Of a stretch of DNA of 64,000 nucleotides, positions 7,978 through 16,193 are shown piece by piece (within the stretch, counting starts at the first letter, position 1; each line of letters opens with the position of its first letter). The translations under genes and the position numbers were made by a program. Source of the DNA: Paracoccaceae bacterium (lineage in GTDB: Bacteria; Pseudomonadota; Alphaproteobacteria; Rhodobacterales; Rhodobacteraceae); contig CP075370.1 of assembly GCA_019454225.1 (NCBI GenBank), positions 2,408,001 to 2,472,000 of the forward strand, written 5' to 3'. A model generated the notes under the pieces. The model ran no database searches. It was not told the DNA's origin and saw nothing but the letters and a program-made list of their open reading frames with translations.

Positions 7978-8095
7978 GGGCGGGGCTTGCCCGAAGGGCC
8001 GGGCGGCGTCAACGGTGGGCGTTCAGGCGCGGCGCGGCTGTTGCGCGGCGGTGCGCCGGGGCGCTAGGCTGGCCGGAACAGGGCGGAGGAAGGCG

Positions 8096-8506
8096 ATGCG
8101 GCGGGTTCTGGCGGGGGTTCTGGCGCTTGCGCCGGTGGCGGCGGCGGCGCAGGACGCGGTGCAGTTCCAGTCGCCCACGGGCAACATCCATTGCTACATG
8201 TTCGCGGGGGACGGCGACTGGTGGGGCGCGCGCTGCGACATCCTGGAGGCGACGCGCAGCTTTCCCCAGGCGCCCGCCGATTGCGACCTGGACTGGGGGC
8301 ATGCCTTCGAGGTGCCGTCGCGCGGGCGGGCAGCGCCGGTCTGCGCGGGCGACACGGTGGCGATGCCCGGTTCGCCGGTGCTGGGATACGGGCAATCGGT
8401 CAGCCTGGGCGGGGTGCTCTGCACTTCGGAACGCAGCGGGATGACCTGCCAGAACCGCGAGGGCCGGGGATTCACGCTGAGCCGGGCGCGGCAGGCGGTG
8501 TTCTGA
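8096..8506 (+). CDS. secreted DUF6636-type protein
   Basis: A 136-residue exported protein of unknown function. Residues 1-20 are a signal peptide ([20 protein letters not shown]) with an AAA-A cleavage region. The mature part begins with a [15 protein letters not shown] segment, and four later Cys residues suggest disulfides in the periplasm; this pattern fits the DUF6636 proteins common in Rhodobacteraceae. The start at 8096 is fixed by a GGAGGA site six bases upstream; the frame is open further upstream but that part overlaps the divergent ABC-F start. No operon partner is apparent; ndk follows after 85 bases with its own ribosome-binding site. Confidence 0.75.
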   Translation: MRRVLAGVLALAPVAAAAQDAVQFQSPTGNIHCYMFAGDGDWWGARCDILEATRSFPQAPADCDLDWGHAFEVPSRGRAAPVCAGDTVAMPGSPVLGYGQSVSLGGVLCTSERSGMTCQNREGRGFTLSRARQAVF

Positions 8507-8591
8507 GGCGGCTTTAACCTGTCACACAGCCGTGCTAGCAGGCCCCGGCAATCGCGGGCGGCCCGATCCGCCCCCTTTACCGGAGACGACC

Positions 8592-9014
<423 letters not shown>

Positions 9015-9021
9015 CGCTGCG

Positions 9022-9049
9022 GGGCTGGGCGCCGGCCGGCGCCCAGCCC
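9022..9049. terminator. hairpin between ndk and the RES toxin gene
   Basis: A perfect inverted repeat with 12-base arms (GGGCTGGGCGCC and its complement) around a GGCC centre starts eight bases after the ndk stop. The two flanking genes converge, so it could end transcription from either side. No T-tract follows, so termination efficiency is uncertain. Confidence 0.6.
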
Positions 9050-9083
9050 GTTGCGCCCTGCGGGGCGCGTGCCCCCGGGCCAA

Positions 9084-9566
9084 TCAGCCGCGGAACAGGC
9101 GGGAATCCCAGGCGACGGGCTGGTGCAGGCCGGTTTCGATGCGCCGGAATTCCGGGTGGTCGGGGTTGATCAGGATGTTGCGTTCGACCCGTGCCACGAT
9201 GCTGGGCACCAGCAGGATGGCGCTGCGCCCCTCGGCCCGCCAGGTGCAGCCGTAGGCGCGCGCGGTGGCGCAATCGGGTGCCGCCCAGTCGGGATGGGTG
9301 GCTTCGGGAAACACCTCGTATGACAGGCCATAGGGCAGGGTGATCGCGATCCAGTGCTGGCGCGGCGGCATGACGCCGCCCGAATGCGCGAGGATTTCCA
9401 GCATGGCCGTGGCGAAATGCTCGCTGGCATAGATCACGGGGTGGTCGGTATCGTGCCAGCGTCCGGCGACAAGGGCGGCGCCCCCCGGATCGAAGATCGG
9501 AAAGCGGCCCTGCGCATCCCCGATCCGGCAGGCCGCGAGCGTCCGGTCCAGCCGCTGGGCCGTCAT
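9084..9566 (-). CDS. RES-domain toxin
   Basis: The 160-residue product is a RES-domain protein; characterised relatives are toxins that degrade NAD+ by phosphorolysis or hydrolysis. The family residues are visible: an early Arg (ACRIGD), GGRWHD-like AGRWHDTDHPVIYAS with Arg and Tyr, an AMLEILAHSG segment with the conserved Glu, and a late SIVARVERNILINPDHPEF segment. The gene overlaps the upstream antitoxin gene by four bases (ATGA), so the antitoxin is made first and the toxin is translationally coupled. Length is normal and nothing suggests inactivation. Confidence 0.88.
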   Translation of the reverse strand: MTAQRLDRTLAACRIGDAQGRFPIFDPGGAALVAGRWHDTDHPVIYASEHFATAMLEILAHSGGVMPPRQHWIAITLPYGLSYEVFPEATHPDWAAPDCATARAYGCTWRAEGRSAILLVPSIVARVERNILINPDHPEFRRIETGLHQPVAWDSRLFRG

Positions 9567-9964
9567 GCAGGGATGGCGTAGCGCAGGCGTGCCAGAATCT
9601 CGCGCACCGCGTCGGCGCCGAATTCGCTGGTGATGGCGAGATCGAGCGGGCGCTGATCCTCGAGCATCATGTGGGGCCGCGTCAGGAAGTGGCGCGCATC
9701 GCCGGGGTCCTGCCAGAGGTCGAGCGCATCGTCCCAGAGCCGGGCGAGGCGGGCAACGACCGCCCCTTCGGCCGGGGTCAGCCGCCCGCCCTTGCGGCGT
9801 GCCCAGGTCGCCTTGGGAACGATCCGGTACTTGAAGGCCGCATCACCGGGCGCCAGCACCGCCGCGAGGGATTCGAGCATCCCGGCGGGCAGCCCATCCT
9901 CGATCCGGCGGATCATGGCGAGCGCGCCGTTTCCGGCGAGATCAGCGTGGGCGAGGGCGGTCAT
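9563..9964 (-). CDS. Xre/MbcA/ParS-type antitoxin (DUF2384) of the RES pair
   Basis: The 133-residue product fits the Xre-family antitoxins paired with RES toxins. The C-terminal half carries the DUF2384-type toxin-binding domain (ARLWDDALDLWQDPGDARHFLTRPH, then a segment ending in the typical GADAVREILARLRY). The N-terminal half contains the predicted helix-turn-helix region (FKYRIVPKATWARRKGG). It is transcribed before the toxin. A palindrome at 9991-10014, 27-50 bases upstream of its start, is the likely operator through which it represses its own promoter. Confidence 0.85.
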   Translation of the reverse strand: MTALAHADLAGNGALAMIRRIEDGLPAGMLESLAAVLAPGDAAFKYRIVPKATWARRKGGRLTPAEGAVVARLARLWDDALDLWQDPGDARHFLTRPHMMLEDQRPLDLAITSEFGADAVREILARLRYAIPA

Positions 9965-9990
9965 GGCGGGCCTCTGCGGCGGCGGGATCG

Positions 9991-10014
9991 GATGAGACCA
10001 GATATAGTCTCATC
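9991..10014. promoter_or_regulatory. palindromic operator upstream of the antitoxin gene
   Basis: A perfect inverted repeat with 8-base arms (GATGAGAC and GTCTCATC) around an 8-base AT-rich centre lies immediately upstream of the antitoxin start. Xre-type antitoxins commonly bind such palindromes overlapping their promoter. The AT-rich centre may hold the -10 region. The site and its role are inferred from position and symmetry. Confidence 0.55.
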
Positions 10015-10040
10015 CGGCCCGCTCCGCAAGTTCGGGCCCG

Positions 10041-10466
10041 TCAGACCTCGGCCACGAGGCCCGCAGCCTCGATCCCGACGGCGGCGGCGGCGGCGTCATT
10101 CTCGGACGTGTCGCCGGTGACACCGACGGCGCCCACCACATTGCCCTTGGCATCGCGCACCAGGACGCCGCCCATCACCGGCACGAAGCGGCCTTCGTAC
10201 AGCCCGTTCATCGCCTGCACGAAATAGGGCTGGCTTTCGGCGCGGGCGTTGATCGCCTTGCCGCCGAGGCCCAGCATCAGGCAGCCATAGGCCTTGCCGC
10301 GCGCCAGGTCGAACCGGCCCGGCGCGCTGCCGTCCTCGCGCTCGAAGGCGATCGGGTGGCCGCCGGCGTCGAGCACGGCGACCGCCAGCGGTTTCAGGTT
10401 CATCTCGCGCCCCTTGGCCAGCGTAGCCTTGAGGATGGTGCGCGCCTTGCGGATCGTGATCGTCAT
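10041..10466 (-). CDS. glcG: GlcG/HbpS-like heme-binding domain protein (DUF336)
   Basis: The 141-residue product belongs to the GlcG/HbpS family: LAVAVLDAGGHPIAFEREDG near the start, KAYGCLMLG and a glycine-rich C-terminal GGVLVRDAKGNVVGAVGVTGD. In several bacteria the gene sits in glycolate (glc) operons; the biochemical role is not firmly known, although the HbpS relative binds heme. Here it is five bases downstream of the malate synthase G gene, same strand, which supports co-transcription and the GlcG name. Confidence 0.8.
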   Translation of the reverse strand: MTITIRKARTILKATLAKGREMNLKPLAVAVLDAGGHPIAFEREDGSAPGRFDLARGKAYGCLMLGLGGKAINARAESQPYFVQAMNGLYEGRFVPVMGGVLVRDAKGNVVGAVGVTGDTSENDAAAAAVGIEAAGLVAEV

Positions 10467-10471
10467 TCGGA

Positions 10472-12640
10472 TTATCCCCTGGTTGCAAGCGGTTGGCGGG
10501 CGGCCTTGACCTGCGCGCGCCGTGCGTGCAGGACCGGTTCGGTATAGCCCGAGGGCAGGTCGCGGCCCTTGAACACAAGATCGCAGGCGGCCTGGTAGGC
10601 CAGCCCGTCGAAGCCGGGGGCCATCGGCACATAGGCCGGATCCGCCGCGTTCTGGCGATCGACCACGGCGGCCATCTTCTGCATGGCCTGGGTGACCTGC
10701 GCGGCGCTGACCACGCCGTGATGCAGCCAGTTGGCCAGGGCCTGGGCGCTGATGCGGCAGGTGGCGCGATCCTCCATCAGGGCGACATCGTGGATGTCGG
10801 GCACCTTGGAACAGCCGATCCCCTGGTCGACCCAGCGCACCACATAGCCCAGGATGCCCTGCGCGTTGTTCTCGATCTCGGCCTGAAGCTCTTCCGCCGA
10901 CCAGTTGGCGCCACCGGCCAGCGGCAGCGTCAGCAGGTCGTCGAGCCCGGCGCGCGGGCCCTTGGCCGACAGGTGCCGGGCCAGTTCATGCTGGCGCGCG
11001 ATCACGTCCACGCGGTGATAATGCGTGGCATGCAGCGTGGCGGCGGTGGGCGAGGGCACCCAGGCGCAGTTGGCGCCTGCGCGGGGATGGCCGATCTTCT
11101 GCGCCAGCATGTCGGCCATGCGGTCGGGGGCGGCCCACATGCCCTTGCCGATCTGCGCCCGGCCCATCAGGCCGCAGGCGATGCCGATGTCGACGTTGCG
11201 GTCCTCATAGGCGGTGATCCAGCGGCTGGCCTTCATGTCGCCCTTGCGCACCATGGCGCCGGCCTCCATCGCGGTGTGGATCTCGTCTCCGGTGCGGTCG
11301 AGGAAGCCGGTGTTGATGAAGGCGACCCGCTGGCGGGCGGCGCGGATGCAGGCGGCGAGGTTGGCCGAGGTGCGGCGCTCCTCGTCCATGATGCCGAGCT
11401 TCACCGTATTGCGCGGCAGGCCCAGCGTGTCCTCGACCGCATCGAAGATCGCCACGGCATGCGCGACCTCGGCCGGACCGTGCATCTTGGGCTTGACGAC
11501 ATAGACCGAACCATGGGCCGAATTGCGCAGGCCGCCGGTCTTTTGCAGGTCGTGCATGGCGCAGAGCGTGGTCATGAAGGCGTCCATCAGCCCTTCGCCG
11601 ATCTGTTGCCCGTCCGCGTCGAGGATCGCGGGTGTGGTCATCAGGTGGCCGACATTGCGCACCAGCATCAGCGCGCGGCCCTTCAGCGTGGCATCGCCGC
11701 CGGGCGTGCGGATCGTGAGGTCGGGCGCCAGTTCGCGCAGCACCATGCGGCCGTTCCGGGTGATGGCCTCGGTCAGGTCGCCGCGCATCAGGCCCAGCCA
11801 GTTGCCATAGGCCACGACCTTGTCGGCGGCGTCGACGGCGGCCACCGAATCCTCGCAGTCCATGATGGCGGACAGCGCGGATTCCAGCCGGATGTCGGCC
11901 ACCCCGGCCCGGTCGATGCGCCCCACGGAATGCGCAGGGTCGATCGACAGCCAGATGTGCAGGCCGTTGTTGCGCAGGATGACGGCCGAGGGGCGGGCCG
12001 CATCGCCCTGCCAGCCCGCGAACTGGGCGGGGTTGCGCAGGGCCGGGTGCAGCGCGCCGCCCTGCACCGAATAGGCCGCGACATCGGCATGCGACCCGGC
12101 GGCCAGCGGGGCCACGTCATCGAGGAAGCTGCGGCCCCAGGCGATGACACGCTGGCCGCGTGCGGCGTCGAACGGGCCATCGGGCGCGGTGTCGCCCAGC
12201 GCGTCGGTGCCGTAGAGCGCGTCGTAGAGCGAGCCCCAGCGGGCATTCGCCGCGTTGAGCGCGTAGCGCGCGTTCATCACCGGGACCACAAGCTGCGGCC
12301 CCGGCACGCTGGCGATCTCGGGGTCGGTGTTGGCGGTGTCGATGGCGAAGGCTTCGGGTTCGGGCTCCAGATAGCCGATGTCCGAGAGGAAGGCGCGGTA
12401 GGCGGCGGGATCGTGGGGCTGGCCGCGGCGGGACAGGTGCCAGCTGTCGATGCGGGCCTGAAGCTCTTGCCGGCGGGCCAGCAGGGCGCGGGTTTCCGGG
12501 CCGAGGCGTTCGACCGCCTGCGCCAGCCCGGCCCAGAAGGCAGCGCCATCCACGCCGGTTCCGGGAAGGGCGTGATCCTCGACAAAGGCGACAAGGGCTG
12601 CGTCAACGGAGAGCCCGGCGCGGGCGATGTGGTCGGACAT
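10472..12640 (-). CDS. glcB: malate synthase G
   Basis: The 722-residue product has the length and motifs of the single-chain malate synthase G, which condenses glyoxylate and acetyl-CoA to malate. Recognisable parts include the N-terminal domain opening ([19 protein letters not shown]), the core strand [22 protein letters not shown] with the Mg2+/glyoxylate-binding Glu and Asp, [33 protein letters not shown] and the C-terminal segment with the catalytic Asp in [17 protein letters not shown]. glcG follows after five bases, which suggests a glycolate/glyoxylate operon. No glcDEF genes are in the window. A GTATAC-centred palindrome lies 40-50 bases upstream of the start. Confidence 0.95.
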   Translation of the reverse strand: MSDHIARAGLSVDAALVAFVEDHALPGTGVDGAAFWAGLAQAVERLGPETRALLARRQELQARIDSWHLSRRGQPHDPAAYRAFLSDIGYLEPEPEAFAIDTANTDPEIASVPGPQLVVPVMNARYALNAANARWGSLYDALYGTDALGDTAPDGPFDAARGQRVIAWGRSFLDDVAPLAAGSHADVAAYSVQGGALHPALRNPAQFAGWQGDAARPSAVILRNNGLHIWLSIDPAHSVGRIDRAGVADIRLESALSAIMDCEDSVAAVDAADKVVAYGNWLGLMRGDLTEAITRNGRMVLRELAPDLTIRTPGGDATLKGRALMLVRNVGHLMTTPAILDADGQQIGEGLMDAFMTTLCAMHDLQKTGGLRNSAHGSVYVVKPKMHGPAEVAHAVAIFDAVEDTLGLPRNTVKLGIMDEERRTSANLAACIRAARQRVAFINTGFLDRTGDEIHTAMEAGAMVRKGDMKASRWITAYEDRNVDIGIACGLMGRAQIGKGMWAAPDRMADMLAQKIGHPRAGANCAWVPSPTAATLHATHYHRVDVIARQHELARHLSAKGPRAGLDDLLTLPLAGGANWSAEELQAEIENNAQGILGYVVRWVDQGIGCSKVPDIHDVALMEDRATCRISAQALANWLHHGVVSAAQVTQAMQKMAAVVDRQNAADPAYVPMAPGFDGLAYQAACDLVFKGRDLPSGYTEPVLHARRAQVKAARQPLATRG

Positions 12641-12679
12641 GCGGTTCCCCCAGCTTTGCGTCGGCGGTTCAGTCCGCCA

Positions 12680-12690
12680 TGGTATACAAT
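12680..12690. promoter_or_regulatory. possible GntR/FadR-family operator upstream of glcB
   Basis: The sequence TGGTATACAAT lies about 40 bases upstream of the glcB start. GT-AT-AC cores flanked by T and A are typical of operators of the FadR branch of GntR regulators, which include GlcC, the regulator of glycolate genes. It may equally be a promoter element. No regulator gene is adjacent, so the call rests on the motif and position only. Confidence 0.3.
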
Positions 12691-12729
12691 GCGAAGCTAC
12701 TAGGATGCGAAGCGCGCCGGGGCAAGGTG

Positions 12730-13071
12730 TCAGGCGCGGCGCGGCACCACGCCAAGTGCGTCCAGCGCCGATTCGAGCGCCGAGCGCTGACCTGCATCGG
12801 ATCGACGGGCCTGCGACTTGAGCGCGTCGAACCGGGCGCGCAGCGCGGTTTTCTCGTCTCCCTTGCAGTCGTTCCAGGGGCGGCCCTGAAGGCCCATCAC
12901 AAGGACGTAGTAGCCGATGAAATGCGGGGCACTGCCCGATTCGATCAGCCGCAGATAGGCTGCGTCGGCCCCCATCGCGCGGATTTCATCGGCGGAATGG
13001 ATGCCGGCACGGGCAAAGGCGGCCTCGGACGCGGGGCCGAGGTTGGGAATCGAGGAGACGGGTTCGGGCAT
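12730..13071 (-). CDS. TfoX/Sxy C-terminal domain protein
   Basis: The 113-residue product is the helix-hairpin-helix-type TfoX C-terminal domain alone: [36 protein letters not shown] is its core, followed by a segment with [16 protein letters not shown]. Full TfoX proteins regulate competence and carry an additional N-terminal domain, which is absent here. The start at 13071 gives the usual [10 protein letters not shown] opening; the frame extends 22 codons upstream but these are not family-like. Its role in this organism is unknown. The neighbours (glcB, an Rrf2 regulator) do not suggest a pathway. Confidence 0.75.
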   Translation of the reverse strand: MPEPVSSIPNLGPASEAAFARAGIHSADEIRAMGADAAYLRLIESGSAPHFIGYYVLVMGLQGRPWNDCKGDEKTALRARFDALKSQARRSDAGQRSALESALDALGVVPRRA

Positions 13072-13253
13072 GACGGACCGGCAGACTGGCGCTCGGGTCA
13101 GCATCGCGGCCCGTGCTGCACATGGCAAGGCAGCCAAGCGGGCTGCCAGGTCTGCTGTGGCGGCAATGCGCCTGCCACGCGGTCAGAGCAACCGGAACGG
13201 TCCCGCGGGGGCGCCGCAAGGCGGGGCGACGGTATCGCCCCGGGGAGGGTCGA

Positions 13254-13388
13254 TCAGATCGACGCCCAATCCTTGAAGATCGGTTGTCCCTGCTGCGGTG
13301 TCTGGGGGGCGGATTGCCCCTGCTGCTGGGGCTTAGGGGCTTTGGTGCCACCCTGTTGCGGGGTGGTGCCTTCGGGTTTGGTCATCAT
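13254..13388 (-). CDS. tiny Pro/Gln-rich protein, unknown function
   Basis: A 44-residue frame that starts MMTKPEGTTPQQ and ends with the hydrophobic/aromatic tail QPIFKDWASI before a TGA. The middle is made of Pro, Gln, Gly, Thr and Lys, so it is probably disordered. The clean C-terminal motif and the absence of a competing gene on either strand argue that it is real; the ribosome-binding site is weak. No family is recognised. It could be a false frame in GC-rich intergenic DNA, hence the moderate confidence. Confidence 0.45.
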   Translation of the reverse strand: MMTKPEGTTPQQGGTKAPKPQQQGQSAPQTPQQGQPIFKDWASI

Positions 13389-13603
13389 ACTCACTCTGTG
13401 CCGTGCTGCTCGTCTGCGTCCCGCGTTCCCGTTGTGCCCGGGTTGCCGAGGGGTCCGAACCTTCAGGTTGCGCGGCCATCCGGGCGGGCGCGTGACCTTT
13501 TTGTGTCAGACATAAGGCAGCTAGGCCGCCGGCTGCGGAGGTGCAAGGCTGGACGCCCGCGCAGGGCATCACAGGCTGTTACAACAGGTTTCGGCCTGCG
13601 CGA

Positions 13604-14038
13604 TCAGGTGACGCGCAGGATGTCGGCCAGCGGCGCGTTTCCATCGACAAGATCGGCCACGGTCACGCGGTCCAGAGCCGCGTGGAACGCCTCGAGCGCC
13701 GCCGCCAGCACGCAGGTCAGCCGACAGCAGCCGATCAGCGGGCAGGAGGTGTCGCCGGGGTCCATGCAGGGGGCAAAGGGCACCGGCCCCTCGAACTTGC
13801 GCACCACATCGCCCACGGTGATCGCCGTTGCCGGACGCGCCAGTCGCAGGCCGCCGGCGCGGCCGCGCACCGTGGTCAGGAAACCCGCGATGGCCAGCGC
13901 ATGAATCACCTGCGCCAGATGGTTCTCGGACCCCCGGCAGGCCACCGCGACCTCGTGCTTGCGGACGGTGCGGTCGTTGTTGACCGCGCAGAACATCAGC
14001 GTGCGCAGCGCAAGGTTGGTGCGGATGGTCAGTCGCAT
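13604..14038 (-). CDS. Rrf2 family transcriptional regulator with a cysteine cluster (NsrR-like)
   Basis: The 144-residue product is an Rrf2-type DNA-binding protein: a winged helix-turn-helix at the N-terminus (MRLTIRTNLALRTLMFCA, then ENHLAQVIHALAIAGFLTTVRGRAGG) and a cysteine-rich loop with Cys91, Cys99, Cys104, Cys105 and Cys109. In NsrR, IscR and related regulators three such Cys hold an iron-sulfur cluster that senses NO, oxygen or iron status, so this protein probably does so too. It is transcribed divergently from a Tat-exported flavoprotein gene, with two FNR-type boxes in the shared 196-base gap. It likely controls that gene and its own; the exact signal is not decidable from sequence. 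Confidence 0.88.
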   Translation of the reverse strand: MRLTIRTNLALRTLMFCAVNNDRTVRKHEVAVACRGSENHLAQVIHALAIAGFLTTVRGRAGGLRLARPATAITVGDVVRKFEGPVPFAPCMDPGDTSCPLIGCCRLTCVLAAALEAFHAALDRVTVADLVDGNAPLADILRVT

Positions 14039-14089
14039 CGGCGATCTCCGGCTTTGCGCCCTGTGTGGGCTGCGGAATCGCCCGCGGCC

Positions 14090-14103
14090 TTGATCCGGAT
14101 CAA
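14090..14103. promoter_or_regulatory. FNR box, perfect match (TTGAT-N4-ATCAA)
   Basis: The sequence TTGATCCGGATCAA matches the full consensus for FNR/FnrL-type regulators, which act under low oxygen, and is also accepted by Dnr/NnrR-type regulators. It lies in the divergent promoter region, about 52-65 bases upstream of the Rrf2 gene start. Confidence 0.7.
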
Positions 14104-14169
14104 TCGCGCGGGGTGGCGGAATGAAAATCGCATGGCGAATGCAGGTTTCGCGCCGGGGGGCGGCGCGGA

Positions 14170-14183
14170 TTGATCCAGATCAG
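14170..14183. promoter_or_regulatory. FNR box, one mismatch
   Basis: TTGATCCAGATCAG differs from the TTGAT-N4-ATCAA consensus at the last base. It lies 52-65 bases upstream of the flavoprotein start at 14235, the mirror image of the first box relative to the Rrf2 gene. The symmetric arrangement suggests one box serves each divergent gene. Confidence 0.6.
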
Positions 14184-14234
14184 ATGATGGATCGTGAATA
14201 TGTTGTAGGTCCCCGTGCCAACGGAGGAGTGGCG

Positions 14235-15551
14235 ATGACGGATTTCATGACGGGGGCGGCCTCGCGCCGGGGATTTCTGGCTCTGCTGGGCGGGGCGATG
14301 GCGGCGTCGGCCGCGCGGCCCGCCGCGGCGGCGAAGGTTGCCACGACGGCGCGCATCGTCATCCTGGGCGCGGGTGCGGCCGGAACGGCGATGGCGAACC
14401 GGCTGGCGGCGCGGCTGGATGGCGCACGGATCACGGTGGTGGACGGCAGGGCGCGGCATCTGTACCAGCCCGGCTTCACGCTGATCGCGGCGGGGCTGAA
14501 GCCGGCCGCCTATTCGGTCAGCGCCACGACCGACTGGCTGCCGCAGGGGGTGGATCTGGTCCCAGAGGCGGCGGCAGGCATCGACCCCGTGGCGCGGCGC
14601 GTGACGACGGCAGGCGGCGCGGGCATCGACTATGACTTCCTGATCGTGGCAACGGGCCTGGTGCTCGACTGGGGCGCGATCGAGGGGTTCTCGCCGGAGA
14701 TGATCGGCAAGGACGGCGTCGGTGCGGTCTATGCGGGCCCGGAGGCCGCCGAGGCGACATGGCGCGAGATGGACCGCTTTGCCCGCAAGGGCGGGCGGGC
14801 GGTGTTCTTCCGCCCCGAGACCGAGATGAAATGCGCGGGCGCGCCGCTGAAATACGCGTTCCTGACCGAGGATCACGCCACCCGGGCAGGCATGCGGGAC
14901 CGCGTGCAGATCACCTATGCGGCGCCGCAGGCGGCGTTGTTCGGCGTGCCCATCGTGGCCGAGAAGGTGCGGATGCTGTTCGAGCAGCGCGGCATCGCGA
15001 CGCTGATGCAGCACACCGCGCGGGCCATCGACCCGGCCCGCAAGGTCATCACCTTCGCCGACAAGGACGGGCTGGACCACGAGGTCGAGTATGACTTTAC
15101 CAACGTGATCCCGCCGATGCGGGCGCCCGATGTGGTGCGGCAATCGGGCCTGTCCTGGGCGGACAAATGGGCCGACCAGGGCTGGGTCGAGGTGGATCAG
15201 GCGACGCTGCGCCACCTGCGCTTTCCCGAGGTGTTCGCGGTGGGCGACGTGGCGGGCGTGCCCAAGGGCAAGACGGCGGCCTCGGTCAAGTGGCAGGTGC
15301 CGGTGGTCGAGGATCACCTGGTGGCCGAGATCGCGGGCGGCAAGGGCAGCCAGAGCTATGACGGCTATACCTCGTGCCCGCTGATCACCCGGGTCGGGCG
15401 GGCGATGCTGGTCGAGTTCGACTACAAGAACAATCTGGTGCCGAGCTTCCCGGGCGTGATCGCGCCGCTGGAGGAACTGTGGGTCAGCTGGCTGATGAAG
15501 GAGGTGGCGCTGAAGGCCACCTACAACGCGATGCTGCGCGGACTGGCCTGA
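14235..15551 (+). CDS. Tat-exported FAD oxidoreductase, sulfide:quinone oxidoreductase-like
   Basis: The 438-residue product starts with a twin-arginine signal (ASRRGFLALLGG, residues 9-20) and a hydrophobic stretch ending in Ala-rich sequence, so the folded, FAD-loaded enzyme is exported. The FAD/NAD fold follows with GAGAAG at residues 45-50, and the C-terminal part resembles sulfide:quinone oxidoreductases and flavocytochrome c sulfide dehydrogenases: KCAGAPLKY (Cys200) and YTSCPLIT (Cys381) are the two redox cysteines of that family. A third Cys found in some SQR types was not seen. The start is fixed by GGAGGAG six bases before the ATG. The nearby FNR boxes and Rrf2 gene suggest induction at low oxygen or by NO or sulfur stress. 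Confidence 0.8.
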   Translation: MTDFMTGAASRRGFLALLGGAMAASAARPAAAAKVATTARIVILGAGAAGTAMANRLAARLDGARITVVDGRARHLYQPGFTLIAAGLKPAAYSVSATTDWLPQGVDLVPEAAAGIDPVARRVTTAGGAGIDYDFLIVATGLVLDWGAIEGFSPEMIGKDGVGAVYAGPEAAEATWREMDRFARKGGRAVFFRPETEMKCAGAPLKYAFLTEDHATRAGMRDRVQITYAAPQAALFGVPIVAEKVRMLFEQRGIATLMQHTARAIDPARKVITFADKDGLDHEVEYDFTNVIPPMRAPDVVRQSGLSWADKWADQGWVEVDQATLRHLRFPEVFAVGDVAGVPKGKTAASVKWQVPVVEDHLVAEIAGGKGSQSYDGYTSCPLITRVGRAMLVEFDYKNNLVPSFPGVIAPLEELWVSWLMKEVALKATYNAMLRGLA

Positions 15552-15563
15552 AGGAGACATGCG

Positions 15564-15914
15564 ATGAAGGATCTGACGCTGGGCACGCTGATCGCGGTGT
15601 TCGAGGAGATGTTCGGGCGCGGCCTGTTCTGGGCGCTGGTCGCGGCGGCGGTGCTGGTCACGGTGGCGTTCCTGGCGGTGCTGTGGCGCGACCGGGGAAT
15701 CGCCGCGCGGCGGCTGGTGCGGGCCGAGCTGTTCGCGCCGCTGGGGGCCGTCGCGGGGGTGGTCTTCGTGTTCTGGATCACCAATTCCGGGCTGCGCGAC
15801 ATCGGCGGGCCGATCGACGTGGTGATCCTGATCGCCATCGCGGCGGCGGGGGCGGTGGGCCTGACGATCCTTGCCTACACCGCGCAGGCCCTGATCCGGG
15901 GCACGGGCCGCTGA
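15564..15914 (+). CDS. small membrane protein (DUF5368-like), partner of the flavoprotein
   Basis: A 116-residue protein with three hydrophobic segments (about residues 20-42, 57-77 and 82-108) joined by short charged loops. It begins twelve bases after the flavoprotein stop with an AAGGAGA site, so the two genes form an operon. It resembles short membrane proteins annotated DUF5368 in Rhodobacterales; that assignment is from memory. A role as membrane anchor or electron acceptor partner of the exported flavoprotein is plausible but inferred. Confidence 0.65.
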   Translation: MKDLTLGTLIAVFEEMFGRGLFWALVAAAVLVTVAFLAVLWRDRGIAARRLVRAELFAPLGAVAGVVFVFWITNSGLRDIGGPIDVVILIAIAAAGAVGLTILAYTAQALIRGTGR

Positions 15915-16193
15915 TATCGGGCCGCCCCGCACGGTCGGGCCCCGCGCGGCGCATGTTGTCATCTTGCATCCCATCCAAACCGCTTTGAATCATCCCTTGC
16001 GCCAGATTGCAAAACGGCGGAATACTTGGCCTCGTGATTGCGCTAACAGCGGCATCCCGGCATCCGATCCGCTTTGGACGGACCGGGGCAACCGGCGGGC
16101 TTGACAGCCCCGCCGCCACGGCGGCCAATCACAACGGGGAGGGATGCGCGACCGGCGGAAGCCGGATCGTGCCCCATGGAAAGGGATGAGAGG

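Noticed and set aside
6004-8067. A 687-codon open frame opposite the ABC-F gene
   Set aside because: Antisense to a two-cassette ATPase with intact motifs; the product is Gln/Gly/Arg-rich with no domain.
10493-12703. A 736-codon open frame opposite glcB
   Set aside because: Antisense to malate synthase G, low-complexity composition, no ribosome-binding site or motif.
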